Below, in pieces: positions 13,179 to 27,789 of a stretch of DNA of 64,000 nucleotides. Both the position numbers and the translations under genes were made by a program. The stretch comes from Tetrahymena thermophila SB210 (Eukaryota > Ciliophora > Oligohymenophorea > Hymenostomatida > Tetrahymenidae): positions 421,618-485,617 of the forward strand of contig NW_002476169.1 of the NCBI RefSeq assembly GCF_000189635.1. Reading direction: 5' to 3'. Every line of letters starts with the position of its first letter. Within the stretch, counting starts at the first letter, position 1. Under the pieces are notes generated by a model. It did no database searches and had not been told where the DNA came from. It saw only the letters and a list, made by a program, of their open reading frames with translations.

Positions 13179-14193
13179 AATTCTATTGGAAATAAACTAT
13201 TTATAAAATGAAAAATAATTATAAAATCTAATTTTTAGATACCTCAATTAAAAAGCATAAATTAAAATATAAAATATGTAATTTTATATTCTTTTTTTAT
13301 TTATATAAATAGCTATTATATATTTAGTATTGAAATAGATTTTACATAAAATTTTGAGTGAGTTTTATTTATTTTTTTTATTATAATTGTATATTAAGTA
13401 GTTTTAAGAGTTTAAATATTTTAAAGATTACTTAAAAATAAATATAATAAATAAACAAAATTTTTAATGATCTAATAAAAATTAAATTTTTAAAAATGCA
13501 AATTAATTTTAAAGAATAATTTTTTAAAAAAAGCAGTTCATATTAAAAAACTTAAAACTTATTTTTTTATATTTTACAACATAACAAAAGCTAAAATTGA
13601 CCTGTATTAACTTATCTGAATGCCATTTTTAAGACTAAAACAATATTTAAATATGATAATAACTATTTTCATGTTTTTAAGAAAAATATACATTATTTAA
13701 TTCTAATAAAAGCATTACTTGCTTTAACTAACTCTAATTTAAAAATATAATTTAAAATTTATATAATAATGCAGTTGATTTGTTTTTTAACAAAATATGA
13801 GATGATAAAAGTTTGTTAAGAATTTGCAAATTTTTAATATAAATATTTTTCTATCGTAAATTTTAAGAATAATTAGAAATTTCTAGGTGTAACTTCTGAT
13901 ATTTTAATTTAAAAAATAATCTTAATTCTTATCAAAAATAATAATAATTAAAAGATGCATCAAGAATTTTCTCAAAATTGTTAATCAAATATATATAAGC
14001 TTTAACATATTTGATTATATCAAAATAATATTTTTTTACACATAAAAACTCGATCTTGTGGCTAAGATCTTCATATAATAAATAGCTTGGATCTACAATT
14101 AATTGATTTACCTTAATTATATTTTGTTTACAATATTAATTTAATAATTAGAAAACAAAGTGAACATAAAACTAAAAATTGGAGAGTTTTTTT
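13179..14193. other. Intergenic spacer within the paralogue array
   Basis: 1.0 kb of AT-rich DNA between paralogues 3 and 4 with no visible gene. Its length is close to the other array spacers. Confidence 0.6.
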
Positions 14194-15324
14194 ATGGAAA
14201 TAGAAGAAGAATAAAAGTAAAGCCAAGAAATATAAACCAATGATAAAAATGAAGAATAAGCAAAAATTATTGCCAAATAAAAAAAAAAGCTAAAGAAACA
14301 AAAAAAGGAATAAATGGCTTTGTAATAATTTAGTTATAGAAATTTGATGGTTAAAGATTTAAGCTATGAGAAGAAAATATTTTTATATACAGATTTAGTA
14401 GTTGATTTGAATTTATTCACAAATGATTAATTTGGTCGATCAGATAAATTTGATGCGATAAGCTGTTGGAGACCTCCAGTTAAAATAGAATAAGAAAATA
14501 ATATAATTCATATTAGTTTAGATACTTCAGTGGATGGATTAGTAAATTTTGATTAAATATCTGATATTCTAAATAGCATTCCTAACTAGGATGCTCATGA
14601 AATAAGCAAATATATCTAGCAATATAATTTCTTTCTATAGAAATATTTTGAAAAAAATAGGGATTTACAATATATATTTAACCTTATCTGTCAAGATAAG
14701 CACAATAATTACACTTTATAGGATTACTTTGAAGAGATTATATAAAAGTAAATGATTAAATCTAAAGATTTTGTCAATTCTTGCTATAAGCAAAACAAAT
14801 ACATTTCATACATGATAAAAACTAGAAAGAGAAATAATAAGGTGATAACAAAATATGGGTATTCATTAGATTTGCTTTAACTGTTAGGCATAAATAAAGA
14901 TAATATGTTTAGGATCCTTTATTAAAATGGTCCTCTACAGTATTTTTCAAGCTAAGATAAAATAAAAAGGATGAAGGAAAGCTTATTCCAAAGAATAAAC
15001 CAACTAGAAGCTTTTCATCAAGATAAAGAGGAAAAAAAATTATTAGATTAAACAATAATTACTTTTGATGATTTGTAATTCAAGTGTGATATTACCATGA
15101 TAAAAGATAACATGTCAAAACATGAAAACTTTTATGTGCAGCAAGTTTTTATGATATAGGTAGCCTTATATGATATAAGCGAAGAGGTAGTCCAGTAAAT
15201 ATAAAATATTCGTCAATTAAACCCAAATAAATAATAATTATAAGACGAGCTCAAAGAATTGTATTAGGGTTTAGAATACGAAACTCAATCAGAAATATTT
15301 ATGTCAAAATTTTATAATATTTGA
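14194..15324 (+). CDS. Tandem paralogue 4 (subtype B), unknown function, 376 aa
   Basis: Single exon, 1131 nt, ATG at 14194 to TGA at 15322-15324. The N-terminus has an acidic/Gln stretch and a strongly basic patch (AKQKKKLKKQKKEQ) resembling a nuclear signal or bZIP basic region. Then KDLSYEKKIFLYTDLVVDLN, CWRPPVKIE, HISLDTSVDGL, and the family C-terminus: YISYMIKTRKRNN, KYGYSLDLLQLLGI, LYQNGPLQYF, TFDDLQFKCDI, VALYDIS and SEIFMSKFYNI. Closest to paralogue 3. It is last in the array, 0.76 kb from the end of the convergent HMG-box gene. Function is not recognised; a nuclear regulator is a guess from the basic region and fold. Confidence 0.8.
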
Positions 15325-16088
15325 TGAATTGCTAGTAAAATTTATATCTCCTTTAATCTATATTAGTTATTAAAAATTCTAACTATTTTAAATACTTACC
15401 ATTTTTTGAAAAAGCTATCTTTTTAGGGTTGACTTTTATTGTTTTTTTCTGATTTTAACTCAATTTATCAGCTAATTTAACTCATACGAATCATAAAAAT
15501 ATTTAAAAACATTTTTTTATTCATATAAATTTATATTTTCAAAACATCATTATTACCATTTGTATAAATTAGACACTGAAAAAATTCTAACATACAGAAA
15601 TCTTTGATAGGTGCAAAAGACAAAAAATTTAACTGAATATAGAGCAAAAGGTTCCCATATTTGGATAGGTTGCACTTAAATTTGTTTTAATTTATATTAA
15701 AGAAGAAAGGTCTTAAGCTTAATAAAGAGTAAATAATAATACAATAATAACATTTAGACATATAAAAATATACAATTCTAAATGAAGAATATTATCTACC
15801 TTCACGTTATATATGTTTTCTAGAAAAGCTTACTATTTTAAATTAGTGATTAATTATAAAATACTGTATTTATTTTTATATAATATGTATTATACAAGTC
15901 AAAATATGTTAATTCTTAAAAAATTGCTTTATTAATGGAATTATAGTAAATATTTTAGATATAGAGAGTTTTATTGAAACAGGGTAATAAAATAAATAAT
16001 TTGTGGTTTTTTGAAATTATTTTAGTTTATGCATTTTGGCAGAATTGATGGGTGATTGGTTAAGTTAAATGTTATAGGTTGATAATTT
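15325..16088. other. Convergent intergenic region
   Basis: 0.76 kb between the 3' ends of paralogue 4 and the HMG-box gene. It is AT-rich and I see no further feature. Both 3' UTRs and polyadenylation sites should lie here. Confidence 0.55.
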
Positions 16089-16775
16089 TCAATATATTAC
16101 TTGATATTGTTGGGTACTAGTGAAATTAAGATTATTAGGTATTTACTATAGATGATTTTTACTTTAATTCTAATTATAATAAGCTGCACACTGTCTAGTT
16201 AAAGTGTTTTTTTTAAGTAAAGGTAAGGATTTTTATTCTTTTTGAGCTACCTTTTTCTCATAATGGCTGTTTTCTAATTCGATATTTGCCTTTTTATACT
16301 CTGTGATATCGTTATAATAGCAAAGCTCAAGTATTTAGTGTATTTTAATAAACTACTCCTTTATTCTAAAAATTAGCTCATTTTTCCATTTTTTCTCAGC
16401 AATTTAGAAAATTTATGATTGCTTGAGCTTAGGATAATCTTTCTTTAATTTTTCTTCTACAACTCTAAAATATAAAAACAGAGGAGTCTATGGTTTCAAT
16501 GGCTATTCATAAGAATAAATTGTAATTATTTTAAAAAATCAGAATAGTGAATATTTTACTCTTTTAGTATATTTATCAAATTAAACTATTTAATTTTTGC
16601 TACAAAACAGAGCTACTGATTCAAATAAATTTTTTTGATGCTAAGGCAAATCTACCCAGGCTAGGTATTGTTGTTTCTTTATTAAATTATTGTATTCTTT
16701 TTCTCCATTATTAGTAAAGAAGAGTATTGTTGACTTCCTGTAGTAGTAATAGCCTGCTTACTAAATATTGTTCAT
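16089..16775 (-). CDS. HMG-box DNA-binding protein, 209 aa, two exons
   Basis: Exon 1 is 16775-16560 (72 codons) and exon 2 is 16502-16089 (138 codons, TGA at 16089-16091). They are separated by a 57-bp GT...AG intron (16503-16559). Residues about 73-145 form an HMG box: RPLKPQTPLFLYFRV at the start, then helix 2 with an aromatic FQIAEKKWKNEL core and helix 3 ending YNDITEYKKAN. Exon 1 contains AWVDLPQHQKNLFESVALF, which looks like the second half of another, more degenerate HMG box, so the protein may be a two-box HMGB type. HMG boxes bind and bend DNA in the nucleus. The C-terminal tail is short, basic and then Gln/Asn-rich, without the acidic tail of animal HMGB1. Confidence 0.8.
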
Positions 16776-17658
16776 TTTATCAAAATTGAATTAATTTTCT
16801 ACTTTTCAATGTTTATTTTTTATAAAATATTAATTTGATACATTATATTATTTTTTGCAATTGCTTTATTTATTTATGGATGGATTTTTTTGATTCTATT
16901 TATCTTTTGAAATTTAGTAGTCAAAATCTCAACTAACAATAGAAATTTAATTAATTTTTGATAATTGCGCGTAATATTTTATTAGAATATATCAATAGTT
17001 ATTTGATCTACTCTGTTAATAGAATCCTACCTAAATATTCAACCAATATAAATAATTGCTACATGTTAAATGAATTGATAAAATATTATCTTTATTTTTT
17101 TTAGCATATCAATCAAAAATATTTTTACAAATTTTTTTGTTTATTTTTAAGATATTTAAATTTAATTATCTCATCCAAATCAATACAAATAAAATAAATA
17201 AATAAATGAAAAATAAACATTTGATAAAAATTATTTTTTTCTTCAAAGTAATAGTCACAACTTGACTCGATTTTTAATTCAAGCTAGAGCTAACTTCAAG
17301 CAAAAAATAAATTTTACTAACATATTTATAACGATTTAAATAATTAAGAGAGTATTATATACTTTATAAAGTTTCAGAAATAAATGAACGAACAATCATA
17401 AAGAAAATATAAAGAAATGCATTAATTATTGGATGACTGATGATTCTTGATACATTTAAGCATCTTTTCTATGTAATTTCTTAAATAAACAAAAGAAAAA
17501 AATATTAAATTTTCAAACAAAACTTTAAATTATAAAAATCTTAATATTGTATCTTAAAGAAAGATAATTAATAGTTGATTAAGCAAGCATAAAAGGTAAA
17601 AAAGCATTTTAAATATAACAATAATATAGTCGTAAAGTTAGCAAGCACTTTTGTCTAA
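16776..17658. other. Divergent promoter region
   Basis: 0.88 kb between the HMG-box start (minus) and the TPR gene start (plus). It is AT-rich and holds no open frame that I trust. Confidence 0.55.
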
Positions 17659-19113
17659 ATGTACTAAAAATCTCAAAAAAATGTTGCTGAGGAAAACTTT
17701 TAAGATCCACTAGTTAAATTGATGTCACAAGAGCGTGAAGAAAAAACAGGTATAGAAAAAGTTAAGGAGTTAATAGAATTTGAATACTTTGATGAGGCAA
17801 TTATGACTTGCAATTCAGTTTTATCTGTTAACAAGAAAGACTACCCACATATGATTTAAAAATTTCGAGCATATGTTAAGGCTTCAAAATATGATAACGA
17901 AAATATATTGCCTCTAATCATGGAATTAGAGAAATCATATCCATAATGCTTGAGAGATGTAGAATATGTTGAAGCAAAGTACGATTATTATTTGAATACA
18001 AATAGCTATACAAAGGCAGAAGAGTTCTAAACAACTTTGAAATAAATTTATGGAGAAAAAAATTCAAAGTTTGATGCTGCAATAGCATAATTACATATTA
18101 AAAGAGGTAAATACAATGATGCCTTAGACATTATAGATAGAGGATTAGCATAAAATGAATTTGATGGACTATTATATGAGCTTAAAGGAGATATTTATTA
18201 CTATCAGTTTGGTAGATAGGAAGATGCACTTGTTTAATATAAGTATTCTATGCAAATGAATAAAAGAAACCCAAGTCTTTTTGAGAAAATGGCTACCCTC
18301 CTTTATAATAAAAATTTTTATGATGACACTGTATAATATGCAACAGTTACTTTAGAGCAAATTCGTTCAGCAAAGGATAAAAATCACCTTACTTAGTAAT
18401 AAAGACACTGTATTCTTTTGAGAGGATCTTCTTACATTTATCTAAAATAATTTGAAGAAGCACAAAATAATTTCTAAAGGATTTTAGACTTTGATGAAAA
18501 ATGCATCTAAAGCAGAATGGGTAAGGCTTACGCCTGCATGTATAAAGGTAAAAGCGATTAAGCTGTTGCTATCTTTAAGAAAGGCGAAGAATTAAATGCA
18601 TCTTATCCAGATTATGGCTCCTTTATGGCATTAGCTTATTTCTTGAGAAAAGACTATGACAACTGTGAGATACAACTCAAGAAATATTTTAAGAAATTTA
18701 ATTAGAATTAGGAAGGTTTAACTTAATAGTAACCAAAAAATATATTCAATCTTTTAAATTATGTGAACTTTTTTTACTTAGATGAATCATATGCTAAGTC
18801 TAGTATGGAAAAAGTATTCAGTAGTTTAGACATCTCTACTTTCAAGCTAAGTGACATAGATTTACACTTTATTGAAAATCTCTCAAGCTACGAAGGAATT
18901 AAGAAGAGCTTATTAGAATATTTGCAAAATCTTATATTGTACCTTGCAACAGGTCTTTATAGATGGTATCCAGAAGATTTGTATGTTTTTCTTTCAAAAC
19001 ATAAAGAAAACCAGGAAGTTAGTTAGAAAATTTCTCATATTTATTCTATGATAGACAAAAATAAACAAACAGGTATTCATAACTCAAACTGGAAAAGAAA
19101 AAATTAACTTTGA
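17659..19113 (+). CDS. Tetratricopeptide-repeat protein, single exon, 484 aa
   Basis: Uninterrupted frame from ATG at 17659 to TGA at 19111-19113. Repeated helical pairs with TPR spacing occupy most of the protein: GKYNDALDIIDRGLAQNEFD, GRQEDALVQYKYSMQMNKRN, ILLRGSSYIYLKQFEEAQNN, MGKAYACMYKGKSDQAVAIF. The C-terminal quarter is a different helical region, and a standard-code ORF at 18763-19026 is only a fragment of it. No TM or signal sequence. Composition is richer in Asp/Glu/Gly/Ala than in neighbouring low-complexity genes, as for a conserved folded protein. Role: protein-interaction scaffold; partner unknown. Confidence 0.85.
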
Positions 19114-19326
19114 AATATTTTAACCTCCATCCAATCTATATTAAAAATAATTAAACGATTTCTCACCAATTAATTTAATTAGTTTTCCAAATAAAAAATA
19201 TTGTTGATTGTTTCAGAAATCTGCATTTATGTTTCTTAATCACTTAATTGCTTACTTAATTATTTTATTACTTATTTACTTAATTTTAGTTTTTTGAACT
19301 CAATTTTTGTATTTTTTTCTAACTTT

Positions 19327-20687
19327 ATGATTGGAAGTTTTTTTATATTTATTCTATTGCATTTAGTTTCATTATTAATTATGTTTTTATAGCAAAACAG
19401 AATTACTAACAGAGAATTTAGTAGTATAGTGATAAATTAAATAATGATCAAGACCATTAGAAATTATAAGAAGGTATTTAACTTAACTAGTTGCACTAAA
19501 CTTAGTAAAATACTTCTTCAGATAACGCCGTTTCTGATTTAGAACAACAAATGGCTAAAAATGTATAATTGAGTTTAAAAGAATAAGAATAAAATTTGTA
19601 AAATCAATAAAATTAGTCAACTAATTTTTAAATACAAGAGAAAAATCTCTAAAAAAATGATAAATTAAATAATTAAGAATAAAATAATAAGGATTAAAAA
19701 AAAGAAAAGAGTAATAAAGAAATAAATTTTTAAAAAAATGTTAAGGATTGCTAAGTTAAATAGAATACAAAAGATAACAAAATAATCACTCAATAATAAA
19801 AGTAAAGTATTTAAAATTAAAAATAATAGCAATAGCTATAGCCTTATTAAATTAAAATATAGCCTAAAGAGAGTTTAAATAATAATAAATAAGATCAACA
19901 AAAAGTAAAAAACAACTCCTAATCTATAATTAAACCAGTAGATCTTCCTTAAATAGACAAAAAAGATAATTATAATAATACTTAACGGCAAGAAAAATCC
20001 CAATAAGAATCTATTAACGTATAATAGTAAAGCTTGTAAATAGAAAATAATGAAAATTATGAAAACAGTAAATAATTGCCTCTAAATTTGAATTAAAATA
20101 TTGAGAATGAGTAAGAAAGACAAATTTTGATTTAATCAACTACAGATGTTAAAAAAAAAGAATAAACTGATAATACATTTGATAAAAATTAGCTCAATTA
20201 AGAGATTGAAAAGAACTTATCAAAAAAAACTTTAAAATGTGAAGATTAAACTGATTGCATAAAAACAACACAAAATCCTTCAAATAATTTAATATCAGTA
20301 AAAGAATAATTATTAAACAATTAAAATTAAATTTGTAATCAAAAAGATATATTTGAAACTTAAAATGAAAATTTTGAAAATTAAAACATTGGGCAGTAAA
20401 GTGAAAATGAAATAAAAGAATAAAGTAGTTCTTAAAAAATTCTTATTGCAGAATAGAACTCTAGTTAGCTAACATTCTCCTAAAATAATTTAAAGGATAA
20501 AATTTAAGAATCATCTAAAAAATAGAAAAGAGAAGAATTCTAAAATTTATGCCTTAATTAAGAAACATCGAAAGAATTAAATTAACCACAACAACTAAGT
20601 GAAAATTAGTCAGTAATGAAAAGTAATAACAATCAGCTTCAAACGCCTTAATAAGTAAAAGAATCATCTTGCTGTTCTATATTTTGA
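19327..20687 (+). CDS. Gln/Asn/Lys-rich low-complexity protein with CaaX-type C-terminus, ~434 aa
   Basis: Frame is open from 19393 to TGA at 20685-20687. It is full of TAA/TAG (Gln) with Asn, Lys, Glu and Ser, and has no recognisable domain. The last residues are ESSCCSIF. The final CSIF fits a CaaX prenylation box (C, S, I, then F), and the Cys before it could be palmitoylated, so membrane attachment is likely. The 5' end is a proposal: a 10-nt first exon ATGATTGGAA (19327-19336), a 56-bp intron (19337-19392) and exon 2 at 19393 give a matching phase. Otherwise the first in-frame Met in the long exon is at 19551. Likely disordered; function unknown. Confidence 0.65.
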
Positions 20688-21119
20688 AGAATGTAAACTA
20701 AATAGTTGAAATAAAGAAAGATATTACTTAGTATTTGAAAAATTAAAAAGCTAATCAGTAATAACTTTAAATTGTATTATTACACCAATTGTTTTGAGAC
20801 CTTTAAATTTAAATAGACAAAAAAGTATTTGTTTCGTTTATAAAGTATTTACCATAAATTAATAACTATCACAAAAAAAGTGTATGGATGTTTGTTTATT
20901 TGTTTATCTTCCTTTAAAATAAAGTAAAGTAATGTAAATACACATTTTAAAAAGATTTATTCAAAATATATTTATGCTTTATGAAATATATTTAACATAT
21001 TTCAATATTTATGATTTAACAGAAGTATAGATAGATATATTGACTAAATTAAATATATTACAGAGCAAAAAAATTTTCTATATATTATTTCATATTCAAT
21101 ACAAAATTTAAACTTTTTA

Positions 21120-21449
21120 ATGGATAAAAAACTTTTAAATTAAATAAAAAAAACTCAAAAATATTAAAATGATATTAATTTTTTTGAATTAAATCTAAAG
21201 TAAAGATAGAGAGTTATTCTTAAATATTCTTAAATAATCAGGAGAGATCATCATTCAGCTTACAATTTATTTCGAATAAGAATTTAAATTAATTCTGTTT
21301 ATAAAAATTAGACTAAAAGATAAAAAGAAATCAGCTTTATTTTTACTGGGCTGCTTTTAGAAAACTTAAGCAAACAAAATATCCTTTATTCTTTACTATT
21401 TTTGGAAAAATACTCTAAAGAGAACTTAAAAAAACCAGTTTTTGTTTGA
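21120..21449 (+). CDS. Candidate hypothetical protein, 109 aa
   Basis: ATG at 21120 to TGA at 21447-21449 in the ciliate code. The predicted protein is basic at the N-terminus with mixed polar and hydrophobic residues (for example SFIFTGLLLENLSKQ). That composition is more protein-like than surrounding frames, but a TGA-free run of this length is expected by chance in such AT-rich DNA. No domain is recognised. Treat as tentative. Confidence 0.25.
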
Positions 21450-21632
21450 AGAAGTAGAAAAAATCAGTTCTTTTTTGAAAAAAATATTAACTATAAACTG
21501 AAAAAAAATGTAAATAGAATTTATTGCATGAACTTTTATTATAATGAATTATTTCTTTATTATTTTTATGAGTTTTTATTTAAATTATTTATTAAATATC
21601 AAAAAGTTTAATTGTGCAAAATTTCATTCAAT

Positions 21633-21656
21633 ATCTATCTATCTATCTATCTATCT
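21633..21656. repeat. (ATCT)6 microsatellite
   Basis: Six perfect ATCT units, followed a few bases later by a short ATCA run. Intergenic, about 170 bp upstream of the next start codon. Confidence 0.9.
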
Positions 21657-21826
21657 ATTAATCTTATCAATCAATCAATAAAGAATTCATTCATCATAAC
21701 CTAAAAATATAAAACTCTTAGTAAACATAGGTTGCGTATTTCAATATAAATATATAGCAATTAAATAATATTAATTTTAATTAATTTTTCTAACTAAAAA
21801 GAAAAAAAATCAATTAATTTAAAGCA

Positions 21827-22575
21827 ATGAGTTCTTAAGGTTAAGTTTTGGTAGGCAACACAAATAATTAAAGCAAACCTTTTGAAGAGGGATCTTTGAA
21901 ATTCTATATTAGCAGCTATGGAGATTATGATTAAATGTTTTAGAAATTTTTTAGGTTATAAAAAGAGAGCTTATTAGAAAAAAAAGAAATTTAAAAAGTT
22001 ATGTAAACATAAATTGCGCACTCATATGTGAATCATGCTTTCTTAACATTAAAAGACATTCCATTTATTTAGAGCATTTAAAATACAAGAATTCACATTC
22101 CTGCTTCTATTACCTTAGCTAAAGGTTTATCTGCTACTTCAAGCGATAAACCATCGACTTAATACATGGTTTTAAATGGAGTTAATAATATTAGTTATGA
22201 TGCTAATCATTACTAGGTATTTATTTATTTATTAACAAATATTTGCTTTTTTAGAGTTTTATTCTTAAAATAACACATCATTCTTAATAATATTAAGCTC
22301 ATATAATAAATGAACTAATATTTTTTAATAAAATAAACTAAAATGAATATAGTAAACAAGAACTATATTTTAAAATGTATGCACAGTTATAGGATAATCA
22401 TTCAAGAAAGGATATCTGTTTGACACCATCAAGCTGGTAATATAAATTAATTATTATATAGAGTTTTAGAATTAACTTTTTCAAAAGCTTTATATTATCA
22501 AGCATTATTGGTGTTTTGATTAATTAATTTTATTAAAAACGTAAAAATAGAAAGAACTTCATGTTTAGTTAGTGA
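21827..22575 (+). CDS. Unknown protein with C-terminal hydrophobic segment, 236 aa, two exons
   Basis: Exon 1 is 21827-22216 (130 codons). A 38-bp intron (22217-22254) follows, then exon 2 at 22255-22575 ending in TGA. The N-terminal part begins MSSQGQVLVGN and includes KFYISSYGDYDQMFQKFF and HIPASITLAKGLS. The last 40 residues contain a hydrophobic stretch (FFKSFILSSIIGVLINQFY) followed by a basic KRKNRKN tail, which could be a tail anchor. Alternatively exon 2 might splice at the GT near 22436 into the downstream kinase gene, but I found no phase-compatible acceptor. No family recognised. Confidence 0.55.
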
Positions 22576-22958
22576 CTCTTTCATTTTAAATATCAAGCTA
22601 TTTAGAAAGTCTATGTTATAATTAGCAAGAAGAACTAGTTAATAGCTTTTGTAAGACTTTGAATGACTTCTAAACTCACATACATTGTAAAGTTGCAATA
22701 CATTTGGCTTTTTTATTACATTTTTTAAACTTCTATAAACTGTTTTTTGTAATTAAAAAGCAAAAAGCTCATCAACAGCCAAAAATAAAATAATAGGGAT
22801 GCCTTTACAACATTAAAGTCAAAATTATGTGTAAATTATTGCATATTCCTTAATGCATTAACCACAATTATTACTATTATGCAATCATTTTAAAAACTAA
22901 TTTTTCAAACGTTTGTGAAATTAATGCATTATAACATATTAAAATATTTAAATTTTAA
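22576..22958. other. Short intergenic/5' region of the AGC kinase
   Basis: 383 bp. The kinase frame happens to stay open here, but the translation is rich in Cys, His, Phe and Tyr and looks non-coding, so the kinase start is placed at 22959. Confidence 0.5.
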
Positions 22959-26991
<4,033 letters not shown>

Positions 26992-27789
26992 TCTTAATTT
27001 TAGTTACAATTACTAACCAACAAAGAAATACAGTGGTTAGTTAGTAGATGAATTAATTAATTAATTGGTTTACTTAATTAATTAATTAGTTTCTTGCTTA
27101 AATCAATTCCTAATTTATTTAAAATAATTAATAACATTTTATACAAAAAATACTAGTTAATTTTATTATAATTTTATTTCAATTTAAAATATTCTGCTTT
27201 TACTTTGTTTGTAATTATCTGTTTTTCATTGTAAAATTTTACATTTCAAATAAATTTCTTTGTTTCCCTTTTATTATATCTAAGAAAAAAAATATTATTT
27301 ATTTAACATTTATTTAATTTTAAAAATAATATTTCAAAGTATTCTTATATTAGAAGTATTTTCATGCAAAGTTTTACTAAATAAATCAATCTAGAAAAAT
27401 AAACTCTCTTTAATCAATATCAATCTACTTTGGATTATTTGTAAGTCAAATTAAATTTTTTAATTTTTGGCAGATAAATGTGAAAATAAGAAATAGGATA
27501 ACAACTAAAAAGGACGGAAATACGAACGGACATATATGCATAAAATTAAACGATAGCTAAAATTTATATTAGGAATCTAGATTATAATAATAACAATAAT
27601 AAAATATTAGGTAATTCTTAACTGTTAAACTCATAGTTAATATTTTCATATTTTTATAATTATGTGTTTGAAAGGTATGTATTATGTATGTTTGTTTGAA
27701 GTTTAGTGAATGAATAATTTATGATATTATTATATTTTTATATAGGAGAGATAAATGCTAAGTAACTCTTTCTTTCAAAAAATATTATT
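26992..27789. other. Convergent intergenic region
   Basis: 0.8 kb between the 3' ends of the AGC kinase and the CCCH gene. It has TTAA-rich repeats near 27050-27100 and no recognised gene. Confidence 0.55.

Larger units (their letters stand above)
20688..21826. other. Intergenic, with a candidate small ORF and a microsatellite
   Basis: 1.1 kb of AT-rich sequence. It holds a possible 109-aa ORF (21120-21449) and an ATCT microsatellite (21633-21656), both listed separately. Otherwise nothing is recognised. Confidence 0.5.
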
